Source: Phyllobacterium sophorae
GTDB taxonomy: Bacteria; Pseudomonadota; Alphaproteobacteria; Rhizobiales; Rhizobiaceae
Assembly (NCBI RefSeq): GCF_003010965.1
Contig: NZ_PGGM01000019.1
Span: 1-64,000 of the forward strand
DNA: 64,000 nt
Reading direction: 5' to 3'
The notes under the pieces were generated by a model. It worked only from the letters and a program-made list of their open reading frames with translations. It made no database searches and was not told the origin of the DNA. How positions within the stretch are numbered: position 1 is the first letter of the stretch; each line of letters starts with the position of its first letter. Position numbers and translations under genes: made by a program. Of the stretch, positions 34,458-43,935 are shown piece by piece.

Positions 34458-35108
34458 TTGTTCCTCCCAAAAGCCCGGGCCTTCATGCCCAATTCAAACA
34501 ATACTACTCAATGATTGCACAAGCAAAGACTACTTGATGAGTGCCAAAGCAATGAATCGAGCCGGGTCGCCTTCAAATACTAAAATTCAATATTGCTGGA
34601 CTTGTTAAATTCTGACCGCTCTTTGACGAGGGCTCGCCCAGCCATTGAATGACTGCCTTGCCGAGGTAAAGACGGTCAGGGTGCATAGCGCACGGACTTG
34701 CCAATACGTCGTTTCGAACCCCGTAACGTGCGAAGGCGCAACATGTGCAACAGGGACGGCGCGATACGCAGCGCGAGGTGGCGATCGTCATCGCCCTCAA
34801 GGCCGGTCAAATGACTTCATGCCGGTTCTTCGGTTCTGCCGGCAGTATCGCGGCATTGCTGAAAAGGCCCCGGACCTGGTGGAAACTGCCAAAGAATTTA
34901 GCGCCGACAAGCCTTGGCGGGAAACCGGATTGCTCATGGTGTGGGCAAAAGTATCTCTATGCAGGATATTCAACATGCAACTACTATCGCAAGGCAACGC
35001 CTGACACACCGGCCAAAATACTACTGGCCACGTCGGCGAGGCGCCGAGCCATGGTGGCAATGGTGGACAACAGCTTCGCTAAGCTGGAAACTCTAAACAG
35101 GACCCGGG
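34458..35108. other. long intergenic stretch with TRAP promoter
   Basis: About 650 bases separate the TRAP operon from the divergent acetyltransferase gene. The first 90 hold the TRAP promoter region with direct repeats at 34,503-34,514 and 34,529-34,540. The rest has open frames on both strands without ribosome-binding sites or recognisable products. A tRNA-like T-arm word near 34,711 is not part of a tRNA. Confidence 0.4.
34503..34540. repeat. paired direct repeat ACTACTYRATGA before the TRAP operon
   Basis: ACTACTCAATGA at 34,503-34,514 and ACTACTTGATGA at 34,529-34,540 are 26 bases apart, about two and a half helical turns, and lie 46-83 bases before the TRAP binding-protein ATG. They may be regulator binding half-sites. 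The regulator is unknown. Confidence 0.4.
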
Positions 35109-35951
35109 ATGCCCGCGATCATTCGAAAAGCCGGCCGCGCCGAACTTGATATCATGATTGACTGGGCCGCAAGGGAGGGCTGGAATCCCGGCCTTGACGA
35201 TGCCGCTGCCTTTTGGGCGGCAGACACGCAAGGATATTGGATTGCCGAAAAACACGGTGTTGTCGCGGCGGCGCTTTCCCTGGTCCGTTTTGATGCGACC
35301 TATGCCTTTCTCGGTTTCTACATTGCGCACCCGGATTATCGCGGCCAGGGCATCGGCTTTGCCCTCTGGCAAAAGGCGGTATCGAGCGCGGGAGACCGTA
35401 CGATCGGGCTCGATGGCGTGGTGGCGCAGCAGGACCGCTACCGCAAATCGGGTTTCGTCTATGCGCATGCCAATTTACGCTATGGTGGCCAAGTCCAATG
35501 TGTTGAGCCACCGGGCACGGGGCTTGTTTGCGTCTCTCCGGTGCATGTGCCGATCCTGGTCGACTACGACGCGCGTTTCAATCCGGCCCGGCGCGATGCG
35601 TTCTTGCGCAAATGGCTGCTGCCCCTCGCAACGCGCAAGAGCGTTGCGTTCATCTGCAACGCACAGATCCTGGGCTACGGCACCATCCGCGCCTGCCGGG
35701 AGGGCCACAAGATTGGACCGCTGTTTGCCGATACGCAGACCAGCGCGGATCTCATCTTTCGCAAACTGGTGACGAGCGTCGGCGGTGGCCAGATCTTTCT
35801 CGATATCCCCGAGCCGAACGCCGCCGCGCAGGCGCTTTGCGATCGCTACAATCTGAAGCCGGTGTTCGAGACGGCACGGATGTATCGCGGCCGGGCGCCC
35901 GATTTACCCCTTGGACAAATCTACGGGATCACCACGTTCGAACTTGGATAA
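35109..35951 (+). CDS. GNAT family N-acetyltransferase, two-domain
   Basis: This 280-residue protein has an N-terminal GNAT domain with the acetyl-CoA loop HPDYRGQGIG near residue 75. A second, degenerate acetyltransferase-like domain (YitH/Acetyltransf_18 type) occupies the C-terminal half and ends with IPEPNAAAQALCDRYNL and MYRG. Such proteins acetylate small molecules; no substrate is known for this subfamily. It is monocistronic and convergent with the glycosyltransferase gene. The ATG at 35,109 fits the usual family N-terminus, MPAIIRKA. Confidence 0.87.
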   Translation: MPAIIRKAGRAELDIMIDWAAREGWNPGLDDAAAFWAADTQGYWIAEKHGVVAAALSLVRFDATYAFLGFYIAHPDYRGQGIGFALWQKAVSSAGDRTIGLDGVVAQQDRYRKSGFVYAHANLRYGGQVQCVEPPGTGLVCVSPVHVPILVDYDARFNPARRDAFLRKWLLPLATRKSVAFICNAQILGYGTIRACREGHKIGPLFADTQTSADLIFRKLVTSVGGGQIFLDIPEPNAAAQALCDRYNLKPVFETARMYRGRAPDLPLGQIYGITTFELG

Positions 35952-36000
35952 AGAGGGTGCATAGGGCTGCAGAACAGGGGACTTGCAGGCACATCGCTCC

Positions 36001-37152
36001 CTACGATTTATTGCCAGGATCGTCTGTGTCGCAAGGTTTGAGCCGCAATCTGAATCGTCCGAGGGAAGGACGGTCCGCTGACTTGGCAAGCCTTTCGAGG
36101 GTATCGATGGAAGATGAGAGGGAAAAACGCTCATAAACCCAGGGCTCGATTGCGTAAGGCACGGTTTCCAGATTTTGAATCTGGGATGCGAGCGCATCGC
36201 AATCCCCTACCGGTGACAACCATTGCGAATAGGGACCGGTGAGAATTTCCGCCGGGCCATAGGGGCAGTCCGTTGATAGTACGGGTGTGCCTACGATGAG
36301 GCTTTCGACCAGCACGTTCGGGAACCCTTCGAGGTCCGAGCAAAGGATGAGTCCATCGGCAGCCTGCATGTATGCATAGGGATTGTCGCGAAAGCCAAGG
36401 GCGATTACCCGATCAGCGACATTGAATTCTTGCGCAAGTTTGCTCGCTTCCTGCGGCTTGTCGGTGAGCAGCAACAATTTGCGCCCTGAACCGCTGCGGG
36501 CCAGCGCTTGGAACAACATATCGTGCCGCTTGGCCCCGGCGAAGCGCCCGACATGGATATAATAAGGCTCCTGCGGCAGATCGGCGGGAAGTTCGCTTGC
36601 CATCGCTCGAATACGCTCCACGTCAAACCCGTTATAGATGAGCGTGGATCGGCAGGGTGCCGCATTGAACGTCGATAAATCGTCGATGACACCTTGCGAA
36701 ACACCGATGACCGGCTTGCCACGATAAACAGCTTGCAAGAGGCGCGTACGGCGTGCCCGCTTGCGTTTGTCGGTGACGGCTCCAAGCAGTTCCGTGGTCG
36801 CTATATGAATCCAGTGATAGACGTTCACCAGACCTGAACGTGCAACAACGCGGTCCGTTGGTGTCATGGATGAGGAAACAAAATCAAAAGGGCAGGTTCT
36901 TGTTTCTCGTTTGAACCATCGGCGCAACCTGAAGGCAAAGCGGACCTGCTGGAATACCGTGCGCAAACTATGGGTGGTTTCGGCGTCGAGTATCTCAAAT
37001 CTTACACCCTCCGGGATCGTTCGTGTCTCTCCCTTGATCAGCGCCAGTATGGTTACCTCGTGCCCACGGCGCGCAAGTTCCCTTGAATAGCGTATCCGCG
37101 TGTTCGCCACACCATGCGGTCCCAAATCCTTTAAAACAAACAGAAATCGCAC
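36001..37152 (-). CDS. Glycosyltransferase family 4 protein
   Basis: The 383-residue enzyme has the GT-B fold of GT4 retaining glycosyltransferases. The N-terminal part has FVLKDLGPHGVANTRIRYSRELARRGHEV, and the C-terminal part has VGRFAGAKRHDML, GFRDNPYAYMQAADGLILCS and the donor-binding segment EGFPNVLVESLIVGTPVLST. It probably adds a sugar from a nucleotide donor to a surface polysaccharide or lipopolysaccharide intermediate on the cytoplasmic side. It lies near a second glycosyltransferase gene on the same strand. Confidence 0.88.
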   Translation of the reverse strand: MRFLFVLKDLGPHGVANTRIRYSRELARRGHEVTILALIKGETRTIPEGVRFEILDAETTHSLRTVFQQVRFAFRLRRWFKRETRTCPFDFVSSSMTPTDRVVARSGLVNVYHWIHIATTELLGAVTDKRKRARRTRLLQAVYRGKPVIGVSQGVIDDLSTFNAAPCRSTLIYNGFDVERIRAMASELPADLPQEPYYIHVGRFAGAKRHDMLFQALARSGSGRKLLLLTDKPQEASKLAQEFNVADRVIALGFRDNPYAYMQAADGLILCSDLEGFPNVLVESLIVGTPVLSTDCPYGPAEILTGPYSQWLSPVGDCDALASQIQNLETVPYAIEPWVYERFSLSSSIDTLERLAKSADRPSLGRFRLRLKPCDTDDPGNKS

Positions 37153-37441
37153 AAATCGCCCTCAATTGGCCACCTGCAAAGCCTATTGGAGGTGTCCTGT
37201 AAAGGTCAACTGATCGAGCGCGGCAATTTCGTTTCAAACGGGTCCGCTCCTGGTGCTAAAAAAGGAAGCGAGCCGTCCTCCCCGCTACCTTTCGATCAGG
37301 CTCGCCGAGGTACTTCCTGGTCTGCCATACCGGGCATGAAGAATGTTCATCCGGGTGTCCCGCGCCCAAAAGGTTCGGCAAACAGACTTTGCCAAGTCAT
37401 TGCAAATCCAGCCGGTCGTTCATAAGCATTTGCAACCGCCG

Positions 37442-38488
37442 TTATTGTTCGGGCAAATGCGCAAAAAAACCCAAATCCGCAAGTTGACGCGAACTCTTAA
37501 ACGAAACGGAGTGGGGCCCAGCCAAAGTCGCATCGTCGTGTGCGCTTAAAACCTCGACAACATTTTTATAGACGTGGGCACCACCATAGTATTGGCCATC
37601 GGCCACAGCCGCCTGCGCAAACAAAAGCGCATCGCTGAAGAATTTGAAGTGCAGCAAGGAGCCGAGGATGGGGGAAAAGTTTCGGTAATATGGCAAAGGT
37701 TTGTGAATGCTGGAGGCCAAAGCAAGAGGGTTTTGTACGTATAGCAAGGGGTACTTCATGAGCTCGACATGCTCATTGAGAATGCGCTTGCGCGGCCCCC
37801 CCGTAAGTGACATGGACCGATTGTCCCGTTTAAGATGGTACCCGCTCGCATCGAACATACTTGCAACTTGCCAGGGCATCACATCGCTCGACCCATCAAA
37901 AACCGCCGATGAGATGACACCTTCTGGATAAAGGTCAATCATGGGAGCAGGGCAATGCATGATCTTCAACGCCTCAAGTTGTGAGATCAATGTATGCAGA
38001 GACTTTTCCTCATAGCCATCATAGATAAAATATTCGTCGCAATCCACATTGAGATACCAGCGGCCGATACCGAACAGGCGGAACAGTTCCTGTCTCCACA
38101 ATCTGCCACGATCTGCTTCGCCATAACGAATTGGCGAGCCGAACAGTTCAACGTCGGATTGCTTCAAAAGGATTTCACGTGTCGCGTCGGAAGATTGGTC
38201 ATCCACGCACAAGAATCGTGTCACACCAAGCTGTCGGTAATGTGCAAGGAACGACGGCAGAAAGTTCTCAGCGTTGCGGGTTAAGAAAACCAACGGAATA
38301 TCGCTGTTTGTCAGGGTCCGGATGTCGCCTGAACGCAGCGAGAAAATTGCAACCCGTCGGGCATTTCTCATTCGCAGTCGCGATTGAATTTTGAAGGTTT
38401 CCCAATGACTTGCCAACCGATGGATGAAAGAAACGGGGGAGGAATCCAATGCGATCTTCTTATGGGGAAACGGTTCTTCTCGCGGCAC
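37442..38488 (-). CDS. Glycosyltransferase family 2-like protein (GT2/DUF23 type)
   Basis: This 348-residue protein carries a GT-A-like domain: FLTRNAENFLPSFLAHYRQLGV, VDDQSSDATREIL and WYLNVDCDEYFIYD, the last holding the DxD-type metal site. It resembles PF13704 glycosyltransferases that extend surface glycans. The C-terminal part has GPRKRILNEHVELMKYPLLY. GC is visibly lower than in the catabolic regions, fitting a transferred surface-polysaccharide locus. The start is uncertain; several in-frame starts lie in the first 100 bases. Confidence 0.82.
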   Translation of the reverse strand: MPREEPFPHKKIALDSSPVSFIHRLASHWETFKIQSRLRMRNARRVAIFSLRSGDIRTLTNSDIPLVFLTRNAENFLPSFLAHYRQLGVTRFLCVDDQSSDATREILLKQSDVELFGSPIRYGEADRGRLWRQELFRLFGIGRWYLNVDCDEYFIYDGYEEKSLHTLISQLEALKIMHCPAPMIDLYPEGVISSAVFDGSSDVMPWQVASMFDASGYHLKRDNRSMSLTGGPRKRILNEHVELMKYPLLYVQNPLALASSIHKPLPYYRNFSPILGSLLHFKFFSDALLFAQAAVADGQYYGGAHVYKNVVEVLSAHDDATLAGPHSVSFKSSRQLADLGFFAHLPEQ

Positions 38489-39054
38489 TTTTCAGGTAAT
38501 TCCAATTTGTTGGCAACATGCAAGGCTTGAATGATGTCCGGAATGAAGGAGCACAGCTCGATTTTTCATCTGCATAACATATCAGGGCCCTGGATATCGA
38601 TCGACTGCGCGCCGGTTTGCGATATGCGGCACCATAAGCTGAACCGACAAACGCATTCAAGGCAAAACGGTCGGCTTTGGCAGCGGCGAATGTCGCAGAT
38701 GCCTGGGCGTTCCCCCAGACCGTGCGGCTCGATCAATTGATGAAGCAAGCTTCGCACCGCTTCACGTAGTGGCAGCGCCATTGCCGATCACCAGCCCGCG
38801 GATGGAGGCGCGGACGGTCCCGCGAATTCTCGGCCGCTGGCGTCGCTCGCATCAGCCACCACCGCATCGCGCGAGCACGAGGCCCTCGCCGTCGAAGTCG
38901 CTCTCGATTTCTCGCCGACGCAATTCCTTCAAACTCGGGTTGGCGAATGCCGTCTTCGGAGGTGGGCCCCGAGCGCCCGTGCACGACAAGGTCTCGATGG
39001 CCAGCGGCAGCGGTCGCTTTTGGGATGCGCTGCGGGCATGCCGTCGGTGCGGGC
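38489..39054. other. intergenic stretch, no supported gene
   Basis: About 565 bases between the glycosyltransferase and methyltransferase genes. The right-hand 300 bases are GC-rich with open frames on both strands, but none has a ribosome-binding site or family resemblance I trust. It may hold a decayed gene. Confidence 0.35.
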
Positions 39055-39906
39055 TTAACTCGGGAAGGGATCCGGGGTCATGCCGTAATCGATTGCCGGC
39101 TTCTCGAACCAGACACCGCTACCACCGACATAGCCGGACTTTTGCTGCACGGCGGCAACGACGGCTTCGGGTAACACCTCGGCGAGCTCGCGCTGGAACG
39201 TTCGCGCCGCATGCGCGCAAGCGAAGATCAGCGGGAATGCGAGGCCGAAGGCGAGCATATAGGTGCCGAGCATATACTGTTCGTTGTAGTATCGCTCCAC
39301 CCAGGCGGGCGGATAGTCCCACGGCCAATAGACGTCGTGGATGCCGACAGTGGTCCCCGCCTTCAGCTCTGGAAGGATGTCGATGAAGAAGACGGTCACG
39401 TCGGAATTTTGAAAGCAGCGGTGGCTGCCGTCGAAAAAGACCACGCTGTCGGTGTCGAGCTGCGAGAACAGCGAAACATCGACGGATTCGACGCCCGAGC
39501 GAATAACCTCGTCGGCGATTGCATCGACTTCAGTGCGCGGCTCCGGGTCGATCGAGACGATCCGCGTCCCGAGACGGTGGTCCTCGATCGCACGACGGGC
39601 GAACTTGGTAGAGTTTCCCGAGCCGATCTCGACATAGGTCGGCGGATTGCGCTGTGCCAAGAGGTGATAGAGCATCATGCAATCGAGGCTGGGGAACCAA
39701 CCGTTTATCCAGCGCGGTTGCAAGCTCTTGGCATCAGCTCCGATAGGAATTGCAGAAAAGAGAGTGCGATACTTTGCAAGATCCTTGACCATCTCGCGCA
39801 TTTTCGCATCGTGATGCGAGAATATCGCCAGAATATGTTTGGAAATATCGCAGGCATATCCATAGCGCGGTCGAAAATCGGGCGGGAAATTGATATCCAG
39901 CTTCAT
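39055..39906 (-). CDS. Class I SAM-dependent methyltransferase-like protein
   Basis: The 283-residue protein has the Rossmann methyltransferase pattern: YVEIGSGNSTKFARR (motif I, near residue 91), TRIVSIDPEPR (the acidic residue that binds SAM ribose) and VVFFDGSHR. It resembles Methyltransf_24 proteins in sugar or peptide modification loci. ATG at 39,906 follows AAAGGA by seven bases; the frame is open further upstream without a site. It lies between glycosyltransferase genes and the RTX gene and may modify a surface glycan. Confidence 0.82.
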   Translation of the reverse strand: MKLDINFPPDFRPRYGYACDISKHILAIFSHHDAKMREMVKDLAKYRTLFSAIPIGADAKSLQPRWINGWFPSLDCMMLYHLLAQRNPPTYVEIGSGNSTKFARRAIEDHRLGTRIVSIDPEPRTEVDAIADEVIRSGVESVDVSLFSQLDTDSVVFFDGSHRCFQNSDVTVFFIDILPELKAGTTVGIHDVYWPWDYPPAWVERYYNEQYMLGTYMLAFGLAFPLIFACAHAARTFQRELAEVLPEAVVAAVQQKSGYVGGSGVWFEKPAIDYGMTPDPFPS

Positions 39907-40358
39907 GTCGATATCCTTTGCGGAAAAAATCAACTGTTCTCTGGTTTCAAAATACTTTCGACTTGATGTGGCGTAAGTGTGTCGAAGCTTGTACGGAACG
40001 AAGAAACGAGATGTTGGCGCGCACGAACAGCATCCTGGAACACCGTTGGTGTGGTTCGCCAATCCTTGTACCGTTTAATGCGACATCATTGGCAAACGAG
40101 CCCTCGTCTGCGGCTGGGAGTATATTCAATCAAGGATTGTTTTCCCGTTGAATGGCGATTTTACTACAAAGTATCGAAATCTGTTGCCGCTTCGCCTTCG
40201 TTGCTTATGAAGGTTGCATGGATATTAATTTAAGTTTTGAATTATAACCGAATTAGTTCGGACAGAGAGGATTCTAATAATGTGTCATAAATGTAATACT
40301 TGATTGTAGCGATTGGGTGCTTATAACCTGCTTCCTTAATCTTAAGGAGGAGGATGTG
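39907..40358. other. intergenic stretch before the RTX gene
   Basis: An AT-rich 450-base interval, divergent between the methyltransferase and RTX genes, most likely holding the RTX promoter. A perfect small hairpin CCGAA-TTAG-TTCGG lies at 40,248-40,261. Otherwise I see no gene. Confidence 0.45.
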
Positions 40359-42119
40359 ATGGCAACGATCGTTGGTACGGACGCAAGCGATACGCTACGC
40401 GGCACGGACGAAAAAGACCACCTTTGGGCTCTTGCCGGCAATGACGATCTTGATGGTGGCGCGGGGAATGATTTCCTTGTTGGCGGGAGCGGTGATGACG
40501 TCCTGTCGAGCTCAAGTGGCTTTGACGAATTTACCGGCGGCGATGGCAATGACCGGCTGGCATTTACTGGGGTCGGTGGTGCGGCGCGCGGCGGTGACGG
40601 TGTCGATACGCTTGTTGTCGATCTTTCTGCAACGGCCGACGCCTTCACGTTGAATGGTGCAAACGGACATGCCCGCTTCGGTGATCCCGCCGTGGGCGCC
40701 AATCATCTGTATTTTGTTGATATCGAGCGGCTGAATCTGACGACGGGCAGTGGTAATGACGAAATCATCGCCACCAATTTTACGCAAATCAATGTCCATG
40801 CGGGTGCCGGCAATGATCGCGTCGAGGGCGGCAATGGCAATGACCTCGTATCCGGCGGCGACGGCAGGGATGTGCTGTTCGGCGGTGAGGGCAATGACGA
40901 GCTGCACGGCGACGGCGGAGATGACCACGTCGACGGCGGTAACGGCAACGACCAGGTCTTCGGCGATGCTGGCGATGACAGTCTCGCAGGCGGCCGCGGC
41001 GATGATCAGATCGACGGCGGTGATGGGGATGACAATATCAATGGCGGCGATGGCAGTGACAGTCTCGGTGGTGGCAATGGAGACGACACCATCAAGGGCG
41101 GCATCGGCAATGACCTGCTGTTTGGCGAGGACGGTGCTGATCATTTGCTAGGTGGCGCTGGTGATGACCGGTTCTACGGCGGCGCCGGAGATGATCACAT
41201 CGAAGGCGGAGAAGGTAATGATTTCCTGCAGAGCGCGATCGGTTATCAGGGCGAAGGTTACGATGTCCTCGATGGCGGTGATGGTGATGATGTCCTGATC
41301 GATGGCAGTGAGGAATACTACATGGGCGGAAACGCTCAGATGCATGGTGGTGCCGGCAATGACAGCCTCAGCCTTTATTCGACAGAAGGTCAGATCGGTA
41401 CACTCGATGGTGGCGAAGGCTATGACAAGGCTGACCTACATTTCCACGCCACGCCTGAGAATTTCGTATTCGACGCCGCGTCTTACTCGACGATCGAAGA
41501 CTTCAGGATAAGCGTGATCACCGGTTATAAGGGAGTCGAACTTTATGGCGCTGACGGCAACGATTATTTCGTGAGCCTCGACACGTACAAGGGCGGACCC
41601 AGCGGCGATGACGTCATGGACGGGCGTGGCGGCGATGACGTGCTCCTGGGTGGTACCGGCGACGACCATCTGATCGGCGGCGATGGCGACGATTCGCTTG
41701 ATGCCGACTACGGGGGAGGGTCCATGTACGGTACCATGGCCGACATCCTGGAAGGCGGGAATGGCAATGACACCCTCGACGGGGGTTTTGAGGCCGATAC
41801 GCTGGACGGCGGCAGCGGCGCCGATATCCTGAAAGGCGGTTCGGGGGCTGACACCTTCATCTGGAATTACTCCGATGTCAGTGCCGATAACAGCACCGAC
41901 CGCATTACCGATTTTGCCACGGACAGCGGCGACGTGATCAGTTTTTGGAATTTCGCCTCTGGCAATGCAACCGGTATCCATGATTACGAGAGCTTTATCG
42001 CGGCATCACATGATACCCAAGGCGGCGTTTATGTCAGCTTCGACGGCGATACGAATGGCATCTTCATAGAGAACATCTCGATGGCCGATCTTTCGCCCGA
42101 CGACGTTGCCTTTGCATGA
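40359..42119 (+). CDS. RTX (hemolysin-type calcium-binding repeat) protein
   Basis: The 586-residue acidic, Gly/Asp-rich protein consists mainly of calcium-binding GGxGxDxUx nonapeptides. Blocks lie at about residues 27-65, 148-290 (the longest), 305-315, 328-357, 413-450 and 465-500. The C-terminal part, ADTFIWNYSDVS to ITDFATDSGDVI, resembles the end domain of secreted RTX proteases, and the last residues DDVAFA fit a type I secretion signal. There is no N-terminal signal peptide and no recognisable catalytic domain, so a structural or adhesive surface protein is likely. AAGGAGGAGG lies before the ATG. No secretion ABC or adaptor gene is nearby. Confidence 0.9.
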   Translation: MATIVGTDASDTLRGTDEKDHLWALAGNDDLDGGAGNDFLVGGSGDDVLSSSSGFDEFTGGDGNDRLAFTGVGGAARGGDGVDTLVVDLSATADAFTLNGANGHARFGDPAVGANHLYFVDIERLNLTTGSGNDEIIATNFTQINVHAGAGNDRVEGGNGNDLVSGGDGRDVLFGGEGNDELHGDGGDDHVDGGNGNDQVFGDAGDDSLAGGRGDDQIDGGDGDDNINGGDGSDSLGGGNGDDTIKGGIGNDLLFGEDGADHLLGGAGDDRFYGGAGDDHIEGGEGNDFLQSAIGYQGEGYDVLDGGDGDDVLIDGSEEYYMGGNAQMHGGAGNDSLSLYSTEGQIGTLDGGEGYDKADLHFHATPENFVFDAASYSTIEDFRISVITGYKGVELYGADGNDYFVSLDTYKGGPSGDDVMDGRGGDDVLLGGTGDDHLIGGDGDDSLDADYGGGSMYGTMADILEGGNGNDTLDGGFEADTLDGGSGADILKGGSGADTFIWNYSDVSADNSTDRITDFATDSGDVISFWNFASGNATGIHDYESFIAASHDTQGGVYVSFDGDTNGIFIENISMADLSPDDVAFA

Positions 42120-42230
42120 GATCGAGGTGGCGGGCTCCGCGATAGCCCTCGAGCGTGCGCGGTGCTGATTTGGATCGCGCACGACACTTTTCGTCCATAT
42201 TGGACAGATCAGGAATGCAAGTTGACCGGA

Positions 42231-43208
42231 TCAACCCATGCCGGTTGCGCGTACCGGTATCCCCGAGACGACGACTTTTGAGTGAGGATCAGGGACATTT
42301 CTTTCTGCCAGTTTTGCCACGATTGCGTCACGGATCGCGCCAGCATGAGACGACGGTCCTATAATCACACGGTCGATCAATTCGTGCAGCTCTATCCCGG
42401 TTAGATTTTCGTTTGGACTATTCTTCAGGGGCAATTTGTAGATTGTCTGCGGAATACCGTCGATAATATCTTGTTGTTCGATGAACCGGGTCGAAGGCCA
42501 GAGCAGCGGATTGGTCAAAACACGCCATTCCCGCTCTTGGTGAAATCCAGCGTGTTTGGAGCACATAGCCGCGAACAGCAACATCAAGAACACCATCTCG
42601 GTCACCGCGGCCTTGTTGAGTTTGGACAGGAAATCCTTGTTGGCCACTATGCGGTGGGCTACGACTTCGAACTCGTCATCGAGCTGTTGGCGGGTCCAGT
42701 ATGCCACTGGACTGGGATAAGCCTTCAAGGCATCCGTCATCCGCATGAATGGTGCAACGCTCACGACGACGGCAACGCCAACCACACCTTTTTCATAAGC
42801 GCGCCACAGTGCCAATCTGCCGGTCTCATTCTCATCCGGATCATGTTCCGCCACGGACAAAACATAAGATTGACTTCGCAAGTTCGGAAGCCAGTGGTGA
42901 TATTTCCTAAGGCCGTCTTTCCACACCCCAGGAATGCACGCCTCAAGTGCACGGATCAATGGGGCATTGCGTTCCGCATCATTGTTCCATTGTTGCAGTT
43001 GAACCATGCCATTTTCAATATCGCGATGGTCGTTCATGCATCTTGCGTTTCGAAACCAGACTTCCTCCTTGTCCAAGATACGAAACAGGTTTGCTGCTGT
43101 CGTATAGTGAACGAAGCGAGAATAGTCTTTAATGGCAAATCGCCTCTCAAAGGTGGTCGGCATAAAAATGCTGAACAACTTGACGATCGCCGGATCCCAT
43201 TCTTCCAT
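42231..43208 (-). CDS. DUF2971 domain protein
   Basis: The 325-residue protein carries the DUF2971 signature: HYTTAANLFRILDKEEVWFRN and MNDHRDIENG near residues 30-60, SYVLSVAEHDPDENETGRLALWRAY near residue 120 and EREWRVL near 250. ATG at 43,208 follows CAGGGG. The family has no proven biochemical role; members often appear in variable or defence-associated regions, and this gene stands alone in such a region. An ADP-ribosyltransferase-like relationship has been suggested for similar folds but cannot be judged here. Confidence 0.8.
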   Translation of the reverse strand: MEEWDPAIVKLFSIFMPTTFERRFAIKDYSRFVHYTTAANLFRILDKEEVWFRNARCMNDHRDIENGMVQLQQWNNDAERNAPLIRALEACIPGVWKDGLRKYHHWLPNLRSQSYVLSVAEHDPDENETGRLALWRAYEKGVVGVAVVVSVAPFMRMTDALKAYPSPVAYWTRQQLDDEFEVVAHRIVANKDFLSKLNKAAVTEMVFLMLLFAAMCSKHAGFHQEREWRVLTNPLLWPSTRFIEQQDIIDGIPQTIYKLPLKNSPNENLTGIELHELIDRVIIGPSSHAGAIRDAIVAKLAERNVPDPHSKVVVSGIPVRATGMG

Positions 43209-43630
43209 AGTTGACCCCTGAATGCTTAAGCCTTGCCGGCAGGCAACTTGCATGCTTTGACGCCGATCGGCAATGTATACCGCGGTCCCAGCGTCCATGG
43301 TGTTCGTATAGCATTTGCCGGCGGGAGGGCCGGTTCATTTTGGCCTAAAACGTCGTTGTCGTGTTCGCTGTGATAAGGACGAAAACTAACGACGTTAGGC
43401 TCTGCCTCGTTATGATCCGTGCGTGCAGAATTTGCAACATTCCCCTAGCCTCAACAGCTGAACGTCACTGCCACAACAGGCCACCTTTACCTGTGCAATG
43501 CTGATGTCAGCCATACCGGGTTTTCAACTTGCTGAATGAATCCGCTTCCGGGGTGACCGACGGACTGCTTTGGGACGTGAGGACTTCCACGAGGTCGCGC
43601 ACCAAAATTGCAGTTTGATCTGGCATCGGA
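43209..43630. other. intergenic stretch with inverted repeats
   Basis: About 420 bases upstream of the DUF2971 gene. It holds the palindrome CTAACG-A-CGTTAG at 43,386-43,398, whose sequence also pairs with GCCTAAAACGTCGTT at 43,343-43,357. No gene is supported. Confidence 0.4.
43386..43398. promoter_or_regulatory. palindrome CTAACGACGTTAG
   Basis: Perfect six-base arms around a single A, about 180 bases upstream of the DUF2971 start. It could be an operator or, with the complementary stretch at 43,343-43,357, part of an RNA hairpin. Confidence 0.35.
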
Positions 43631-43912
43631 TCATGATTGGCAAACGCCGCGCCGCCGGCTGGAAACCAGCTTCAGCCAAGGCGTCAAATGCAATGCGCTC
43701 ATGAGCAAGTACATCGGGACCATTCCGCCCAGTGGTGACGCATCTTGCACAACCGAGCAGATCATGTCCGGCGTGCCGCCAAGAAGCGTCAGCAGCGCCA
43801 TGATTGCGAAGGTGGGCGTGGCCGCGAGCGATAGCCAATCGGCAGCGCCAAGGGCGGTCGTGTTGGCGCTTCCCCCACCGCCGCCTGCAGGTTCATGCTC
43901 AGCAGCATTCAT
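43631..43912 (-). CDS. small membrane protein following DUF899
   Basis: The 93-residue protein has a Gly-rich N-terminus and two or three hydrophobic segments (about residues 24-45 and 58-75). ATG at 43,912 has GAGAGG nine bases upstream. It starts 24 bases after the DUF899 stop on the same strand, so the two are co-transcribed. I recognise no named family. It may be the membrane partner of the DUF899 protein. Confidence 0.65.
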   Translation of the reverse strand: MNAAEHEPAGGGGGSANTTALGAADWLSLAATPTFAIMALLTLLGGTPDMICSVVQDASPLGGMVPMYLLMSALHLTPWLKLVSSRRRGVCQS

Positions 43913-43935
43913 CGAAGAAAACCTCTCGGGGGAAA

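Noticed and set aside
34690-34760. Possible tRNA, from GTTTCGAACCCCG near 34,711
   Set aside because: No matching acceptor stem, D-arm or anticodon arm can be folded around it.
38769-39386. 205-codon Arg/Ser-rich plus-strand frame
   Set aside because: It overlaps the methyltransferase gene on the other strand and has the Arg-rich composition of a shadow frame.
40512-41144. Open frames antisense to the RTX gene, and apparent tandem DNA repeats in it
   Set aside because: The repetitive DNA follows from the coding of Gly-Asp nonapeptides; antisense frames are mirror products with Ile/Val-Ala repeats. It is not a CRISPR or satellite array.
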